From NCBI GenBank assembly GCA_029851415.1, contig CM056744.1:63792172-63856171 (forward strand): 64,000 nt of DNA, given 5' to 3'. The translations under genes were made by a program, and so were the position numbers. Shown piece by piece: positions 1-9,165 of the stretch (its first letter is position 1; every line of letters starts with the position of its first letter). This DNA comes from Eretmocerus hayati. Lineage: Eukaryota > Arthropoda > Insecta > Hymenoptera > Aphelinidae. The notes beneath the pieces are model-generated. The model saw only the letters and a program-made list of their open reading frames with translations, was not told the DNA's origin and made no database searches.

Positions 1-2
1 TG

Positions 3-494
3 ACGGACGAACTGGAAACCTATGGTAAAAACGCTTTCATACGGTCCTTTGTCTCCGGTGGCCCGAAATTTTACGGATACGAGGTCGTGGTTCCCGGCAC
101 CAACGAGGTATTCGAGAACTATAAGGTCAAAGGAATTTCATTAAATTCTGAAAACAGTTTGAAGATAAATTTCAGTAGTATCACTCGCCTCGTGGACCAA
201 GTATTCGAAGACGACGAACGCGATCGCGAAGACAAGTCTATAAGACTAGAATTCAGAGCAATCAGGAGAACTCGATTACATGATGTTGTGACGCGTGATG
301 AGTTCAAAACTTGTAGTATAGTTCTGCAAAAGAGGCGATACATTTCCTCCACACTCTCTCTCCCTTTTGGATATTGTAGTCTTCAAGACATGATTTCATA
401 TAGTAGACAAACCAAAGAACTCATGTACATAAATGAATGTAAGATAATGATAAGAATAAAAAACATATATTTTCATATTAACTTACGAGTGTGA
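3..494 (+). CDS. polB: Protein-primed family B DNA polymerase, C-terminus (Polinton PolB), partial
   Basis: The reading frame is open from the window edge at base 3 to a TGA at 492-494. It carries the C-terminal signature of Polinton-type protein-primed DNA polymerases: FVSGGPKFYGYEV followed by KVKGISLN, and a late LPFGY near the end. In this family the enzyme replicates the linear element from a terminal protein. Only about 160 residues are here; the exonuclease and polymerase catalytic motifs lie left of the window. The roughly 40 residues after LPFGY look like a low-complexity tail and may come from loss of the original stop. The position directly upstream of a packaging ATPase supports the assignment. 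Family match is from recognition of the motifs and was not searched. Confidence 0.82.
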   Translation, partial: TDELETYGKNAFIRSFVSGGPKFYGYEVVVPGTNEVFENYKVKGISLNSENSLKINFSSITRLVDQVFEDDERDREDKSIRLEFRAIRRTRLHDVVTRDEFKTCSIVLQKRRYISSTLSLPFGYCSLQDMISYSRQTKELMYINECKIMIRIKNIYFHINLRV

Positions 495-661
495 CTTCCT
501 ATTTTTCTACCTACCCTTACGTTGTAGTATCACGGTATGATTGCCCGGTACATGGAATGAAGGTAAATTTGACGGACAATTGCGACGAGTGAATTTTTTT
601 TATCCACCAGCCGACTGTGCTCCCACGGAACTGCCTCATCGACCCTGTCCCCCCGGGGGTG

Positions 662-766
662 AGCTCATCCTCGCGTGAAAGAGCTGATGCTCGCGTGAGT
701 CAGCTCATCCTCGCGAGGGAGCAGATGACCGCGCGCGTGCGCGCGGATTGAAGCTGATGCTCGCGC
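662..766. repeat. 20-bp-period tandem repeat upstream of ATPase promoter
   Basis: The 14-mer AGCTSATSCTCGCG starts at 662, 682 and 702, with a degenerate copy near 722 and another at 752. Copies alternate between AGCTCATCCTCGCG and AGCTGATGCTCGCG, so the two S positions switch together. An alternating purine-pyrimidine GCGCGCGTGCGCGCG tract lies at about 731-745. The array ends about 75 bp before the TATA box, so it could act as an upstream activating element; that role is inference. Confidence 0.75.
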
Positions 767-841
767 CTGTTCGCCGCCGCCGCCGCCACGTTGCGAGTGT
801 CAGTTGATACCGCGGGCGGGTATGAGGGCTTTTTCACACCA

Positions 842-880
842 TATAAATTGAGGTCGGTAAACTTCCACCGTCAGTTGTCA
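842..880 (+). promoter_or_regulatory. TATA plus initiator core promoter of ATPase gene
   Basis: TATAAAT starts at 842 and an arthropod-type initiator TCAGT starts at 871, repeated as TCAGT at 878. The first initiator A is at 873, 31 bases from the start of the TATA box, which is the canonical spacing. The ATG follows at 883, giving a leader of only about 10 nt. Confidence 0.7.
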
Positions 881-882
881 GT

Positions 883-1551
883 ATGGATGTTCGATGGAAG
901 CATCCTTTCACTTCCTGTTTGTGTGGACCTACTGGGTGTGGTAAGACACAATTTGTTCGGAAATTTCTCGCTTACTTACCCGAAATCTGCGACACACGCT
1001 TCGATCGGATCCTCTTCTATTATGCCGAGTGGCAAGAGACATACATCTCCGATTTGAAACCGGGTCTGCCCGGCATCCAGATAGAATTCAAGGAGGGATT
1101 GCCACAGTTGAGTGACTATTCAAACGATAACGATCGAAAGAAATTGTTGATTCTCGACGATCTCATGCGAGAATCATCAAACTATCTGATTCTTGACTTG
1201 TTCACAAAAGGGAGTCATCATAAGAATATAAGCGTGATCTACATCACACAAAATATATTTCATCAGGGGAAAGCGCAGAGGGATATAAGTTTGAACACAA
1301 AGTACTTGGTGATCTTCAAAAACCCCCGAGATAGAGCGCAAATTCAACATTTAGCCCGTCAAGTTTGCCCTGAAGAGCCTCGGTTTTTACGGGATGCTTA
1401 TTTGGATGCAACGAAGCAACCACATTCTTATCTTTTCCTCGATCTTTCACAGAGTGCACTCGATGAATTTCGTTTTCGCACGGGTATCTTCCCCGATGAT
1501 AAAGCACACTACGCTTATGTACCGAAACACGTGAATATCAAACCGTACTGA
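883..1551 (+). CDS. Packaging ATPase, FtsK/HerA (A32-like) superfamily
   Basis: This 222-residue protein is the likely genome-packaging motor of the element. The Walker A motif GPTGCGKT is at residues 15-22. A Walker B strand, LLILDDL, is at about 88-94, followed by a helix and the strand ISVIYITQN, where the terminal Asn fits the sensor position of A32-like packaging ATPases. The length is normal for Polinton ATPases. In these elements the enzyme pumps DNA into a preformed capsid. The ATG at 883 is chosen because it follows the TATA/initiator pair at 842/871 directly and lies 14 residues before the Walker A motif. The ORF appears intact. Confidence 0.9.
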   Translation: MDVRWKHPFTSCLCGPTGCGKTQFVRKFLAYLPEICDTRFDRILFYYAEWQETYISDLKPGLPGIQIEFKEGLPQLSDYSNDNDRKKLLILDDLMRESSNYLILDLFTKGSHHKNISVIYITQNIFHQGKAQRDISLNTKYLVIFKNPRDRAQIQHLARQVCPEEPRFLRDAYLDATKQPHSYLFLDLSQSALDEFRFRTGIFPDDKAHYAYVPKHVNIKPY

Positions 1552-1630
1552 GGGGGGAAGAGTAATCATTGCTGACAAAGAAGAACAAGAACTCGAAGTT
1601 GAGCTATGATTGAACAGTCAGTCCTGAACG

Positions 1631-2005
1631 ATGGCCGCGAAAGGTTCGAAGACAGCGAATTTGCCCGGCAAACATTTCACTAAAAGACGCGTAGCTGTTC
1701 TTGACGCACTGCGTCACGCCGATGCTCGTCAACGCGACGTACTGTTACGTGAAGCGGATAAAATCCTCGTTCGTTGCATTTGCGAGTGCGCGCTAAACGT
1801 GTTACACGGTGTAGTCTCTCTGAAGGAGAATGAGAAGAAAAGTTTGAGCAAACATAAGAACGTGCTGCGTCAGCTCGCTCGCAGGAACGCGTCTTCACTA
1901 GACTGGCAAAAGAAGAAACGTACCATTCTACAAAGCGGGGGATCTTTCATTCCTGTACTAATAGCCCTAGTTCTATCCGCTCTGGTAACCAAAATCCTCC
2001 AATAA
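1631..2005 (+). CDS. Small basic Polinton protein with hydrophobic C-terminus (PX-like?)
   Basis: This 124-residue protein has a basic N-terminus (KHFTKRR), a middle segment containing CICECALNVLHG, a Lys/Arg-rich stretch, and a C-terminal hydrophobic run that begins GGSFIPVLIALVLSALV. A short protein of this layout is common in animal Polintons and has been compared with minor adenovirus core proteins such as pX. That comparison is from general knowledge and the function is not shown here. It sits between ATPase and integrase genes and its stop is one base away from the next ATG at 2007, so it is probably co-transcribed with it. Confidence 0.7.
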   Translation: MAAKGSKTANLPGKHFTKRRVAVLDALRHADARQRDVLLREADKILVRCICECALNVLHGVVSLKENEKKSLSKHKNVLRQLARRNASSLDWQKKKRTILQSGGSFIPVLIALVLSALVTKILQ

Positions 2006-2006
2006 T

Positions 2007-2840
2007 ATGGAAAGGATCCGTAAGATGGTTGTTGTGCCAGAGATAATGTTGGAGCGAATTCAGCAGCAGGAGCATCGTCAACCTGAGCGACCACAACCAA
2101 CTGAAACTCCTCAAGTAGGTAGCGGTGAGACATCGAGCTTGGAGTCAGTGCAAACTCCGGGTGATCCGCTGTCGAGACTCGACTCAGAAATGTTCGAAAT
2201 CCTCCATTCAAAGACGCATAGAACCGTAGACGAGAAGTGCAAGCGATATTTGCAAGTTTTGCGTAGGTATCTTATCCATCGTGATGCGGAAAGATCGAGT
2301 GATATGAATGAGGCTATCGATCCAAACGGTATCGAATCCCCTCCCCTAGATGAACAGACGATCCTAAATCATATACCGCGTATGTACAAAAATCGAGCCA
2401 AATTGCTGTTACAGCATTGGAAGAACGCGGCCCCCGATCGGATCGAGTGGGATGATACAGGAACGGTGAAAATTGATGGGCATAAAATAGAGGCTTCCAG
2501 CATAATCGAACTATTGTTCGACGTAGTTAGGAAGAAAGCGGTCAAGAGGGGTAGGCGTGAAGAGGAGGAGGACAGTAATGCACCCGTAGGTCAACTAGAG
2601 TTTGCTAAATTCATAAAAGTCACGGACACTCCAAGTGAGCTAATCGGTAATGCAAATATCATCAAAATTGGTCAGCGGTTGACGGATCCGTTAAATACAG
2701 CGAAACGTCGATTGACTCCGGCAGTCGGTGAAGGCTGGGGAGAAGCAGCTGCAAGTCTCAACGACAGCTTAGCGCAAGACGTGTCACAAGAGTTGTCGAG
2801 CAGGAGAACCAAAAAGAAATGGCTGAGAATGGATCTTTGA
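2007..2840 (+). CDS. Conserved Polinton protein of unknown function (277 aa)
   Basis: The N-terminus contains MVVVPEIMLERI, then a Gln/Pro/Glu-rich linker (residues about 20-50), then a charged helical block with LDSEMFEIL and KRYLQVLRRYL. The centre (residues about 110-180) is a mixed segment with IEWDDTGTVKIDGHKI, which reads as a small beta-rich domain. The C-terminus is Lys/Arg-rich (SSRRTKKKW). This architecture recurs in arthropod Polintons next to the integrase gene, but I know no established function. The end overlaps the integrase start by 22 bp in another frame, typical of a compact viral gene block. The ORF is intact. Confidence 0.68.
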   Translation: MERIRKMVVVPEIMLERIQQQEHRQPERPQPTETPQVGSGETSSLESVQTPGDPLSRLDSEMFEILHSKTHRTVDEKCKRYLQVLRRYLIHRDAERSSDMNEAIDPNGIESPPLDEQTILNHIPRMYKNRAKLLLQHWKNAAPDRIEWDDTGTVKIDGHKIEASSIIELLFDVVRKKAVKRGRREEEEDSNAPVGQLEFAKFIKVTDTPSELIGNANIIKIGQRLTDPLNTAKRRLTPAVGEGWGEAAASLNDSLAQDVSQELSSRRTKKKWLRMDL

Positions 2841-3973
2841 GCCCTGATTCTTATGATTACAGCGGGCAGTATTACGACCCTTCACATGAGTCTGGTTATG
2901 CTGGAGCCCGGAATCTCTTACGAGTGAATAAGAAAGGTGATACCCTCGCGAACGAAAATGAGAAGAAACGCGTGTATGAATGGCTGAAAAATCAAGACGC
3001 GTATACTCTACATCGACCAATCCGTAGAAGGTTTCCAAGGTTACGATATAATGTAACTAATGTCGATGATATCTGGGAATGCGATCTGATGCAGCTCACC
3101 TCTCTCCAGGAATACAACGACGGGTATAACTATCTCCTCGTTGTCGTCGACGTACTAAGTAAATACGCGTGGGTCGGACTACTACGCGATAAAACTGCAT
3201 CAGCTGTGACCGGTGTTTTCAACGATATCTTAGAAAACGCCAAAGGTAGGCGCCCTATTTGCTTACAGTCGGACCGCGGTAAAGAGTTTCTCGGAAACGC
3301 GTTTCAAACGTATCTCAAGAAACACGATATCAGTTTTAGAGTCGCAAAAAATCCGGATATCAAATGCGCGTGCGTAGAGAGGCTCATGAGGACACTCAAA
3401 GAACGCATCTGGCGTTATTTTTCTCATACAAACACCAAGCGGTACGTTGATGTAATACATAAAATACTCCATGCTTATAACCATACTCTACATACCGGGA
3501 CACGAATGAGACCATGCGATGTAACACTTTACAATGCCCGAATGGCTAGAGAGAACTTGGAACGTCGCGCTTCGGAGCAGACAGTTAATCGGAGAAAGGG
3601 AGTTATCTCAGCACCAGCTAAATACAATGTCGGAGACTACGTGCGCATCAGTCGTACGAAAAATACCTTTGAGAAAGGTTATGAGAAGAATTACAGCGAG
3701 GAAATATTTAAAATTAATAGGGTCTCTACCCGACAAGACTTATATACGTATGTGCTTCAAGATCTGAACGAGGAGATCATCGACGGATTTTTTTACAAGG
3801 AAGAGCTCGCTCCGGTCGGTAAGAAACGTTTGGCAAATGATCAACACTCCAAGATAGAGCGGATAATAAAATCGAGAGGGCGTGGTAAGAAAAGAGAAGT
3901 TCTCGTCAAGTGGTTGGGGTATCCATCCAAGTTCAACAGCTGGTTAAAGGCTGACGATCTCCAATCTATTTAA
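2819..3973 (+). CDS. Retrovirus-like integrase with C-terminal chromodomain
   Basis: This 384-residue integrase inserts the element into the host genome. An N-terminal region (about 1-80) precedes an rve-type DDE core. Candidate catalytic residues are D89 (in WECDL), D152 (in LQSDRGKEF) and E187 (in CVERLMRTLKE), with 34 residues between the last two. A C-terminal SH3-like region (GDYVRISR, about 270-320) is followed by a chromodomain (KIERII...VLVKWLGYP...W, about 340-384), which may steer integration to marked chromatin. The family is that of the C. elegans F54H12.3-like proteins often annotated in animal genomes. The ATG at 2819 overlaps the preceding gene. The ORF is intact with all three acidic residues, so activity is plausible. 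Confidence 0.92.
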   Translation: MAENGSLSPDSYDYSGQYYDPSHESGYAGARNLLRVNKKGDTLANENEKKRVYEWLKNQDAYTLHRPIRRRFPRLRYNVTNVDDIWECDLMQLTSLQEYNDGYNYLLVVVDVLSKYAWVGLLRDKTASAVTGVFNDILENAKGRRPICLQSDRGKEFLGNAFQTYLKKHDISFRVAKNPDIKCACVERLMRTLKERIWRYFSHTNTKRYVDVIHKILHAYNHTLHTGTRMRPCDVTLYNARMARENLERRASEQTVNRRKGVISAPAKYNVGDYVRISRTKNTFEKGYEKNYSEEIFKINRVSTRQDLYTYVLQDLNEEIIDGFFYKEELAPVGKKRLANDQHSKIERIIKSRGRGKKREVLVKWLGYPSKFNSWLKADDLQSI

Positions 3974-3991
3974 TCAACACGAGTCGTTGAA

Positions 3992-4800
3992 ATGGATCAG
4001 CAGGACGACTTTTATCTGGTTCTTCCGAGTAACAGCAGCATGCAGTACTTCCCAAAAAATGCGACTACTTGTTTCTCGACGCATTTATCCAGGGAGATCC
4101 GTCTGGCTGGTGATTGGAGGGTTGGACTAGCCGAGATTCACATACCCTGTACCATAATGCATATTCAAGATACCGAAAATTCGTTCATTTTCAATAAATC
4201 TGGTGAAGATGGGGAGAGGTCACCAGGGGATGATATCAAACACTACCTGGTGTATATTGCACGATCGAAGAGTTGGTCGGTGAAATAAATAGCGAGACAG
4301 TATCGGAAAAGCATCATGTACTCGAGCCCGCTGATTTGAAGAAAGGATTCTACGTTTTCAGACAGAAATGCAAATGTGACGGAGCTCATTATACGATTTT
4401 TAATGAGAAAATTAGACGTATCTTTGGTTTTGAAGACGTGGAGCAGCGTACAACAGGCATTTTCAAGACTTCGCCTGACACCGACAATAATATTGCAGGT
4501 ATCAGACCCGCCTCTCTATCCCGAGCCATACCCGACCAGCTATTTGTCTATACAGATATTTGCGAGCCATATACGGTGGGTGATACACAAGCCGGTTTAC
4601 TACGAATTGTTTCATTGGATGGTTCTAAATACGATTTTGGAAGCAACATCACGAAGCAATTTGCCCCAATCAAATACATCCCCCTGCTACAACATGGTAT
4701 TCAGAGCATAGAGATAGATATAAGAGATGGTCATGGTCGCCACATACCATTCGAGTACGGTACGCTGACGGTTACGCTTCATTTCAAGCGCGACCGTTGA
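3992..4800 (+). pseudogene. Penton-like minor capsid protein, one frameshift
   Basis: Two overlapping ORFs (3992-4288 and 4273-4800) together make one protein of about 265 residues. The N-terminal piece has FYLVLPSNSSMQYFPKN and a GDWRVGLAEI strand, the pattern of Polinton minor capsid (penton, single jelly-roll) proteins. The second piece continues with a beta-rich C-terminal half. The shift lies between about 4240 and 4270. Before the second ORF's first possible start, its frame already reads coherent family-like sequence back to about 4250, so a single indel is the simplest explanation. There is no obvious slippery heptamer, so programmed frameshifting is unlikely. The gene sits between integrase and the core-protein and major capsid genes. 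Confidence 0.75.
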
Positions 4801-4814
4801 ATAAAAATGCTACC

Positions 4815-5342
4815 ATGAGCCACTACATAGAATACTACGAGGATCAAATAGGAGGGGGATCCAAGAGATACTTTGTTGGGTCAACGTATCAACGTGGACG
4901 GGGAGTTGGTGCTTGGTTGGGAGGACTGGCGAGGTGAATCTTACCTTACATCGCAAGGGGAGTGAAAGCTTTGGGAAAGGAAGCAGTCAAGACTGGTATC
5001 AACGTATTGGATGACGTGGCGAACAACGGTATGAATTTAACAGATTCTCTACAAGTTCGCGTCAAAGAATCCGGTAAGAATCTCAAGAGGAAGGCAGCTG
5101 AAAAATTGGTTGATATGATGAAAGGATCGGGATATAAATCGCGCGTAGTAAAGCGACGACGTCAGTCTCGTAAAGCGCGCGGGTCTATACGCACCGTCTC
5201 GTCGCGGAAAAAAGTAACAAAGAGGAAAGTGACACGAGGTCAGAGGAAGAAGAAGAAGAAGACAAGCGGTAAAACGACAACCAGGCGGAAACCAGCGAAG
5301 CTAAGAAATTTGACAGATATTTTTGGACCACAAGGAATATAA
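4815..5342 (+). pseudogene. Basic core protein (adenovirus pVI/pX-like), in-frame stop
   Basis: An ATG at 4815 opens a frame that reads a Gly-rich N-terminus (GGGSKRYFVGS, then GVGAWLGGL), meets one TGA at 4935-4937, and continues in the same frame from 4938 to the stop at 5342. The rest contains an amphipathic helix (GVKALGKEAVKTG) and a very Lys/Arg-rich C-terminal third. Polintons and adintoviruses carry such DNA-condensing or membrane-active core proteins, and the Gly-rich start with a following helix fits. The single stop would leave a 40-residue stub unless read through. The context TGA-ATC does not obviously favour readthrough. Function is inference; the break is visible directly. Confidence 0.72.
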
Positions 5343-5360
5343 TATTGGATAAGGAGTAAG

Positions 5361-6695
5361 ATGGCTTTCTTACACACTCACTCTAATGAGTGTATGTCAA
5401 GCGAATTGGATATCTTCTCTCTTCCTGCGACACAAACATCAATCGAAAGCAGCAGTTTCTTGCATTATAAGCCGGTGTCTTTCCTAACCGACGAAGGTGA
5501 TGCCCCGATCGAATTCGTTGTTCCAAGCGCTAGCGAGCACTATTTGGATCTTGCTCATACTATGCTACACGTGCAAGCAAAAATCACACCCGTAGCAGCG
5601 GACGCCGAAAACCGCAAGGTTGGACCCGTCAATAATTTCTTACACTCGCTATTCCATCAAATAGACGTCTTTTTCAATCAAAAAGCTGTTTCCCCACCAA
5701 ATAATGCCTATCCGTACCGAGCTCATCTAGAGTCTTTGCTCAACTACAGCCCAGCAGCGAAAGAGTCTCATTTGACATCGTGTCTGTGTCGGGAAGATAC
5801 GAGCAACAAATTCGACGCTGCCCCAAACGCTGATGGGGAAGCGGCCAACACAGGACTCGCATATAGACAGTATTCTACACTGGGTGGTAAGACTGTTGAC
5901 ATGATAGGGCATCTGCATTGCGATGTCTTCAACCAAGATCGTATATTAATCAACGGTGTTGAAATGAGAGTCCGCCTGGTACGGAGCAAAGATGCGTTCT
6001 GTCTCATGGATATTTCCGAAGATGGTAGATTCAGCGTTCAAATCAAGGAAGTTTCTCTAATTGTTCGACGCGTGAAAATCAGCCCCGGGGTATTACTAGC
6101 GCACGCCAACACGCTGTCCAAAGCCACGGCAAAATATCCGATAACAAGAGTTGAAGTGAAATCGTTCACGATGCACACGGGGATCCTTGGCGATACGCTG
6201 AACAACGTCATCCTTGGACAGCTGCCGAAAAGGATTATCATTGGCTTTGTTGATAACAGGGCTTTCAACGGGAACCGTCGGATGAACCCTTCCAACTTCC
6301 AACATTTCGGGATCAATTACCTCTCATTATACATAGATGGTGTACAAGTCCCTAGCAAACCACTGCAGCCAAAATTCACAGGGAATAATCAGCTCTACGT
6401 AGATACTTTCCAAACCTTGTTCTCCGGTACAGGCATACATTTCGCCAACGAAGGTAATGGTATCGATCGCCTCAACTATAGGAGAGGAAACTTCATCACG
6501 GCTTTCGATCTTACACCCGATCTATCAGCACACTGCGCAACCCATTGGAATATTGTTCGCAATGGTAGTGTTCGCATAGAGGTACGGTTTGATGAAGCGC
6601 TTACGCAAACCATAAACTGTATCGTATACGCCGAGTACGACAATGTTCTAGAGATCGACTCGAGCAGACAGATCGTGACCGATTTCGGTGCGTAA
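5361..6695 (+). CDS. Major capsid protein, double jelly-roll (F54H12.2-like)
   Basis: This intact 444-residue ORF matches the family annotated in animals as F54H12.2-like, which was recognised as the Polinton double jelly-roll major capsid protein. Visible marks are an N-terminal SELDIFSLPATQTSIESS, the following PIEFVVPSASEHYLDL strand, NNFLHSLFHQIDVFFN, and the second-barrel strands around residues 270-330 (RIIIGFVDNRAFNG). The length is slightly below that of many Polinton capsid proteins. The ATG at 5361 is 16 bp after the core-protein stop. Its TAA at 6693-6695 is followed at once by the next gene. It would form the hexameric capsomers, with the frameshifted penton gene upstream as partner. 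Confidence 0.9.
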   Translation: MAFLHTHSNECMSSELDIFSLPATQTSIESSSFLHYKPVSFLTDEGDAPIEFVVPSASEHYLDLAHTMLHVQAKITPVAADAENRKVGPVNNFLHSLFHQIDVFFNQKAVSPPNNAYPYRAHLESLLNYSPAAKESHLTSCLCREDTSNKFDAAPNADGEAANTGLAYRQYSTLGGKTVDMIGHLHCDVFNQDRILINGVEMRVRLVRSKDAFCLMDISEDGRFSVQIKEVSLIVRRVKISPGVLLAHANTLSKATAKYPITRVEVKSFTMHTGILGDTLNNVILGQLPKRIIIGFVDNRAFNGNRRMNPSNFQHFGINYLSLYIDGVQVPSKPLQPKFTGNNQLYVDTFQTLFSGTGIHFANEGNGIDRLNYRRGNFITAFDLTPDLSAHCATHWNIVRNGSVRIEVRFDEALTQTINCIVYAEYDNVLEIDSSRQIVTDFGA

Positions 6696-6741
6696 GGGGG
6701 GACTAGAGGAGGATCGGAGGGTGAAGAGTATAAGGAAAGAC

Positions 6742-7569
6742 ATGCGAGCTCTCGGAGCGTCAGTTGGTCTTTCTCCGATCCAGTGGCTCAACCGTGCACT
6801 CTCCATGAAAATGGATTTTGTTATAGACATTCAGGGTTTCCGAGATGAGGACAAGAAATATATACCAAAAGAGATTGCAGTGGTATCTCTACCAGAAGGT
6901 ATCAGTGCCCATTGGCTGGTGAAACCACCGCACCCCTTCAGTTATCTACCAGAGGATATGAAAACAAGCAATAATTACTGCACTACTCGTATACACGGTT
7001 TGGAGTGGTTCGACGGGGACGTATCGATCGAGGACCTACGCCAGCGGTTGGTCAAGATAGCAGAGAATTCGATCAATATCTTCGTCTACGGACATGTTAA
7101 AGCTAGGTATCTCGAGTCGATAATGTGCAGAAAGATCGTGAACATTGAATCGCACAGTGGCCCAGCAATCAAGCAGCTCAACAAAGAATTACCCGGTGAA
7201 AATACTTGCATCTACCACGGCTTCAAGATATTCAAGGATGAATCTGGGGAAATAGAAAATAGATGCGCGTTGCACAGAGTTGAACAGCTCAGGAAATGGC
7301 TGCGTTCGATCCTACCCATTGAACTCCGAGAGCGACACGATATTGAAGAGAATGAAGTGCGACTAGCTCTCGTCTACCACGGAATACTCGCGAGGAAAGC
7401 AGCTGAGTTTGCTGGACGTGACCTTGTGGATTTTGCCAAACACAGAAATAAGGCCCCGGAAACAGGACCATTGGGTACAGAAGGCGTAGAGGATGAAGTC
7501 GACGCTTCGATGATTGTCAACACATCCGAAGTCGACTATGAATACCCATCAGGTAATGCAAGCCATTAG
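6742..7569 (+). CDS. Conserved Polinton protein of unknown function (about 275 aa)
   Basis: The frame is open from 6688, but the first ATG is at 6742, with further ATGs at 6805 and 6811. The conserved part appears to begin with MDFVIDIQGF (6811), so the true start is uncertain. Notable segments are FVIDIQGF, an early ALVSLP-like strand (IAVVSLPEG), CTTRIHGLEWFDG, and NIFVYGHVKARYLESIM. The early D-x-x-G strand and alternating strand/helix pattern could fit an RNase H-like or exonuclease-like fold, but I cannot show a full catalytic set. The C-terminus is acidic. Such a gene accompanies many arthropod Polintons downstream of the capsid gene. Confidence 0.62.
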   Translation: MRALGASVGLSPIQWLNRALSMKMDFVIDIQGFRDEDKKYIPKEIAVVSLPEGISAHWLVKPPHPFSYLPEDMKTSNNYCTTRIHGLEWFDGDVSIEDLRQRLVKIAENSINIFVYGHVKARYLESIMCRKIVNIESHSGPAIKQLNKELPGENTCIYHGFKIFKDESGEIENRCALHRVEQLRKWLRSILPIELRERHDIEENEVRLALVYHGILARKAAEFAGRDLVDFAKHRNKAPETGPLGTEGVEDEVDASMIVNTSEVDYEYPSGNASH

Positions 7570-7709
7570 CGGTTTGGAGGCAAACTCGATTGGTATATAC
7601 GCAGCTGATCGCGTGCCAGCGATCTTGAGTTTGCCTGCGGCCATTGTATGAAACCTAGATACCTCCAATAAGCCCGGGTCTCACTGGATCGCAATCTATA
7701 TCAACAGGA

Positions 7710-7973
7710 ATGGACATGGACAATATTTCGATAGTTACGGACAGCCACCCACCTCGCCTTATCATCTCGAACGTCTCAAGAGGAACTGTACCCGCTACGA
7801 CTGGAACAAGAAGACGCTGCAGAGTTTTGATTCGGAAGTTTGTGGTGAATACTGTATTATGTTTTTGTATTTTATGTGTCATGGTAGTAGTTTACGCACG
7901 TTTCACAGCATCTTTACCTCGAACACTCGATCAAACGATTCAATCGTCACTCGTTTTAGACGAGATATCATGA
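7710..7973 (+). CDS. Small single-pass membrane protein, hypothetical
   Basis: This 87-residue ORF has a polar N-terminus of about 43 residues with an Arg cluster (TRRRC) just before one hydrophobic segment (VNTVLCFCILCVMVVVYA), then a short polar tail. The Arg cluster on the N-terminal side would favour a cytoplasmic N-terminus. It lies 140 bp after the preceding Polinton gene, on the same strand, and before poly(A)-like AATAAA signals at about 8124-8150. I do not recognise the family. The short length and uncertain start keep confidence modest. Confidence 0.4.
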   Translation: MDMDNISIVTDSHPPRLIISNVSRGTVPATTGTRRRCRVLIRKFVVNTVLCFCILCVMVVVYARFTASLPRTLDQTIQSSLVLDEIS

Positions 7974-9165
7974 AAAGATTACGGAAGAAAGTGAAGAAGA
8001 GCAAAGTTGCTGTATTCCCTCGTGAAAATGTTACCGGTTTTGGTTCCCATATACAAGCATGTACCTCGAGATGTAAGTGATTAGTGCTGTACTTAAGAGC
8101 CCTTGTATCAAGAGAGAAGATTCGATAATAAAAATGAGTGTAAATAAAAAGAAAAGATTGTATGAATTTGTCATTCCCCTACCTGGAGCCTCACCTCTCC
8201 TCTTTGTTTTATCTCATGAACTCTTGCTTACGATGCAGAAATCATAGCTTCGATCGTAATGTACTCCTAAACATTTTTCTCGCATCAATTCTCAGTTACC
8301 ATAATCCCACTAGCCACAGCTGACAAAATGGAGGCTTTCGTGAGTATATAGAAGAAGACGTGAGCATGCGCAGGCGAGAACACATGCAGATACTGCGCAT
8401 AGGAAGAAAAAAAGGGGGAGGGGGTAGATGATCTCCTCCCCTGGCAACGGTAACTCTATGATGACTCATTGCAAAGACCTTTGACGATTGCATCATTCAT
8501 ACTGAAATTATGGTTAACGGCAACATTCTCACACACATCTCTTTCAAGCCTTCAGTGTCAGATCATAAATTTACAGGTCGTAAAAGAAAAACTTTAAACG
8601 GTGCCGCAATCTGCTACTGCTTCGACGAAAAAAATTACGGAGTAGAATTCCCCCACGCCTCCCAGACCCATCGGATTGAAGGTAACGCAATGGATTCCAT
8701 GTGTAAGAAAAAAGTAACGGACCTATTTTGACCGTTACAGTCGTTGAGCCGGAACGTGGGAGGCGGGGGTACAACTACTCTTTTCTAGGAATGAGGTCAT
8801 AAATCTATAAATCGGTGACGTTATACTTTTTCTTTATTGCCGACCCTTGTCAGTTCATGCTTGAATAGTTACGAGGAACAACATCAAACAATACCGCTAC
8901 TCCGTGGGATTTTACACCGAAAGAACAGCCCCCCCCCACCTCAAGTCAGCCAACGGTCGTTTTTGACGGTTACAAACATTCTGTTGCTATGCAGACTGAC
9001 GCCAGCGACTCGGTATACCCCCCCCCCCACTCGTACGAGTTCAGCCTCCTACTCCTCCGCAGTAAGAGTGGGGGGTTACTACGGTATAAAAAAGTGAGCG
9101 CGAGTGCTGGGGGTACCACAGTCAACATTTTTGAGCCTTTGAGGATACTCCAGCTCGAGTTCAGA
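7974..9165. other. Intergenic region with poly(A) signals and promoter-like blocks
   Basis: AATAAA-type signals at about 8124-8150 could end the upstream Polinton transcript. The 8290-9165 part is punctuated by C-runs (8930s and 9020s) and holds TATAAAT at 8806, TTATAC at 8821 with TCAGTT at 8850 (29 bp later), and TATAAAAA at 9085. Short ORFs here have no family resemblance. The hairpin-prone AAACTCGAT/ATCTTGAGTTT pair at about 7583-7636 lies just upstream of this stretch. Confidence 0.5.
9085..9122 (+). promoter_or_regulatory. TATA box of the 9166 gene
   Basis: TATAAAAA starts at 9085, and a weak initiator-like CACAGTCA lies about 31 bp downstream (about 9117). The first ATG of the following gene is at 9166, giving a leader of about 45-50 nt. 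The spacing suits an RNA polymerase II core promoter. Confidence 0.5.

Larger units (their letters stand above)
495..882. other. Intergenic region between polymerase and ATPase
   Basis: There is no convincing ORF here. The first part is AT-rich. From about 600 on it turns GC-rich, with a 20-bp-period tandem repeat (662-766) and, at its right end, the core promoter of the ATPase gene. This is the only sizeable gap in the otherwise compact 1 to 7.6 kb gene block, so it is the likely regulatory region. Confidence 0.7.

Noticed and set aside
3992..4800. Programmed ribosomal frameshift in the penton-like gene
   Set aside because: No slippery heptamer or downstream pseudoknot is evident in the overlap; a simple indel is more likely.
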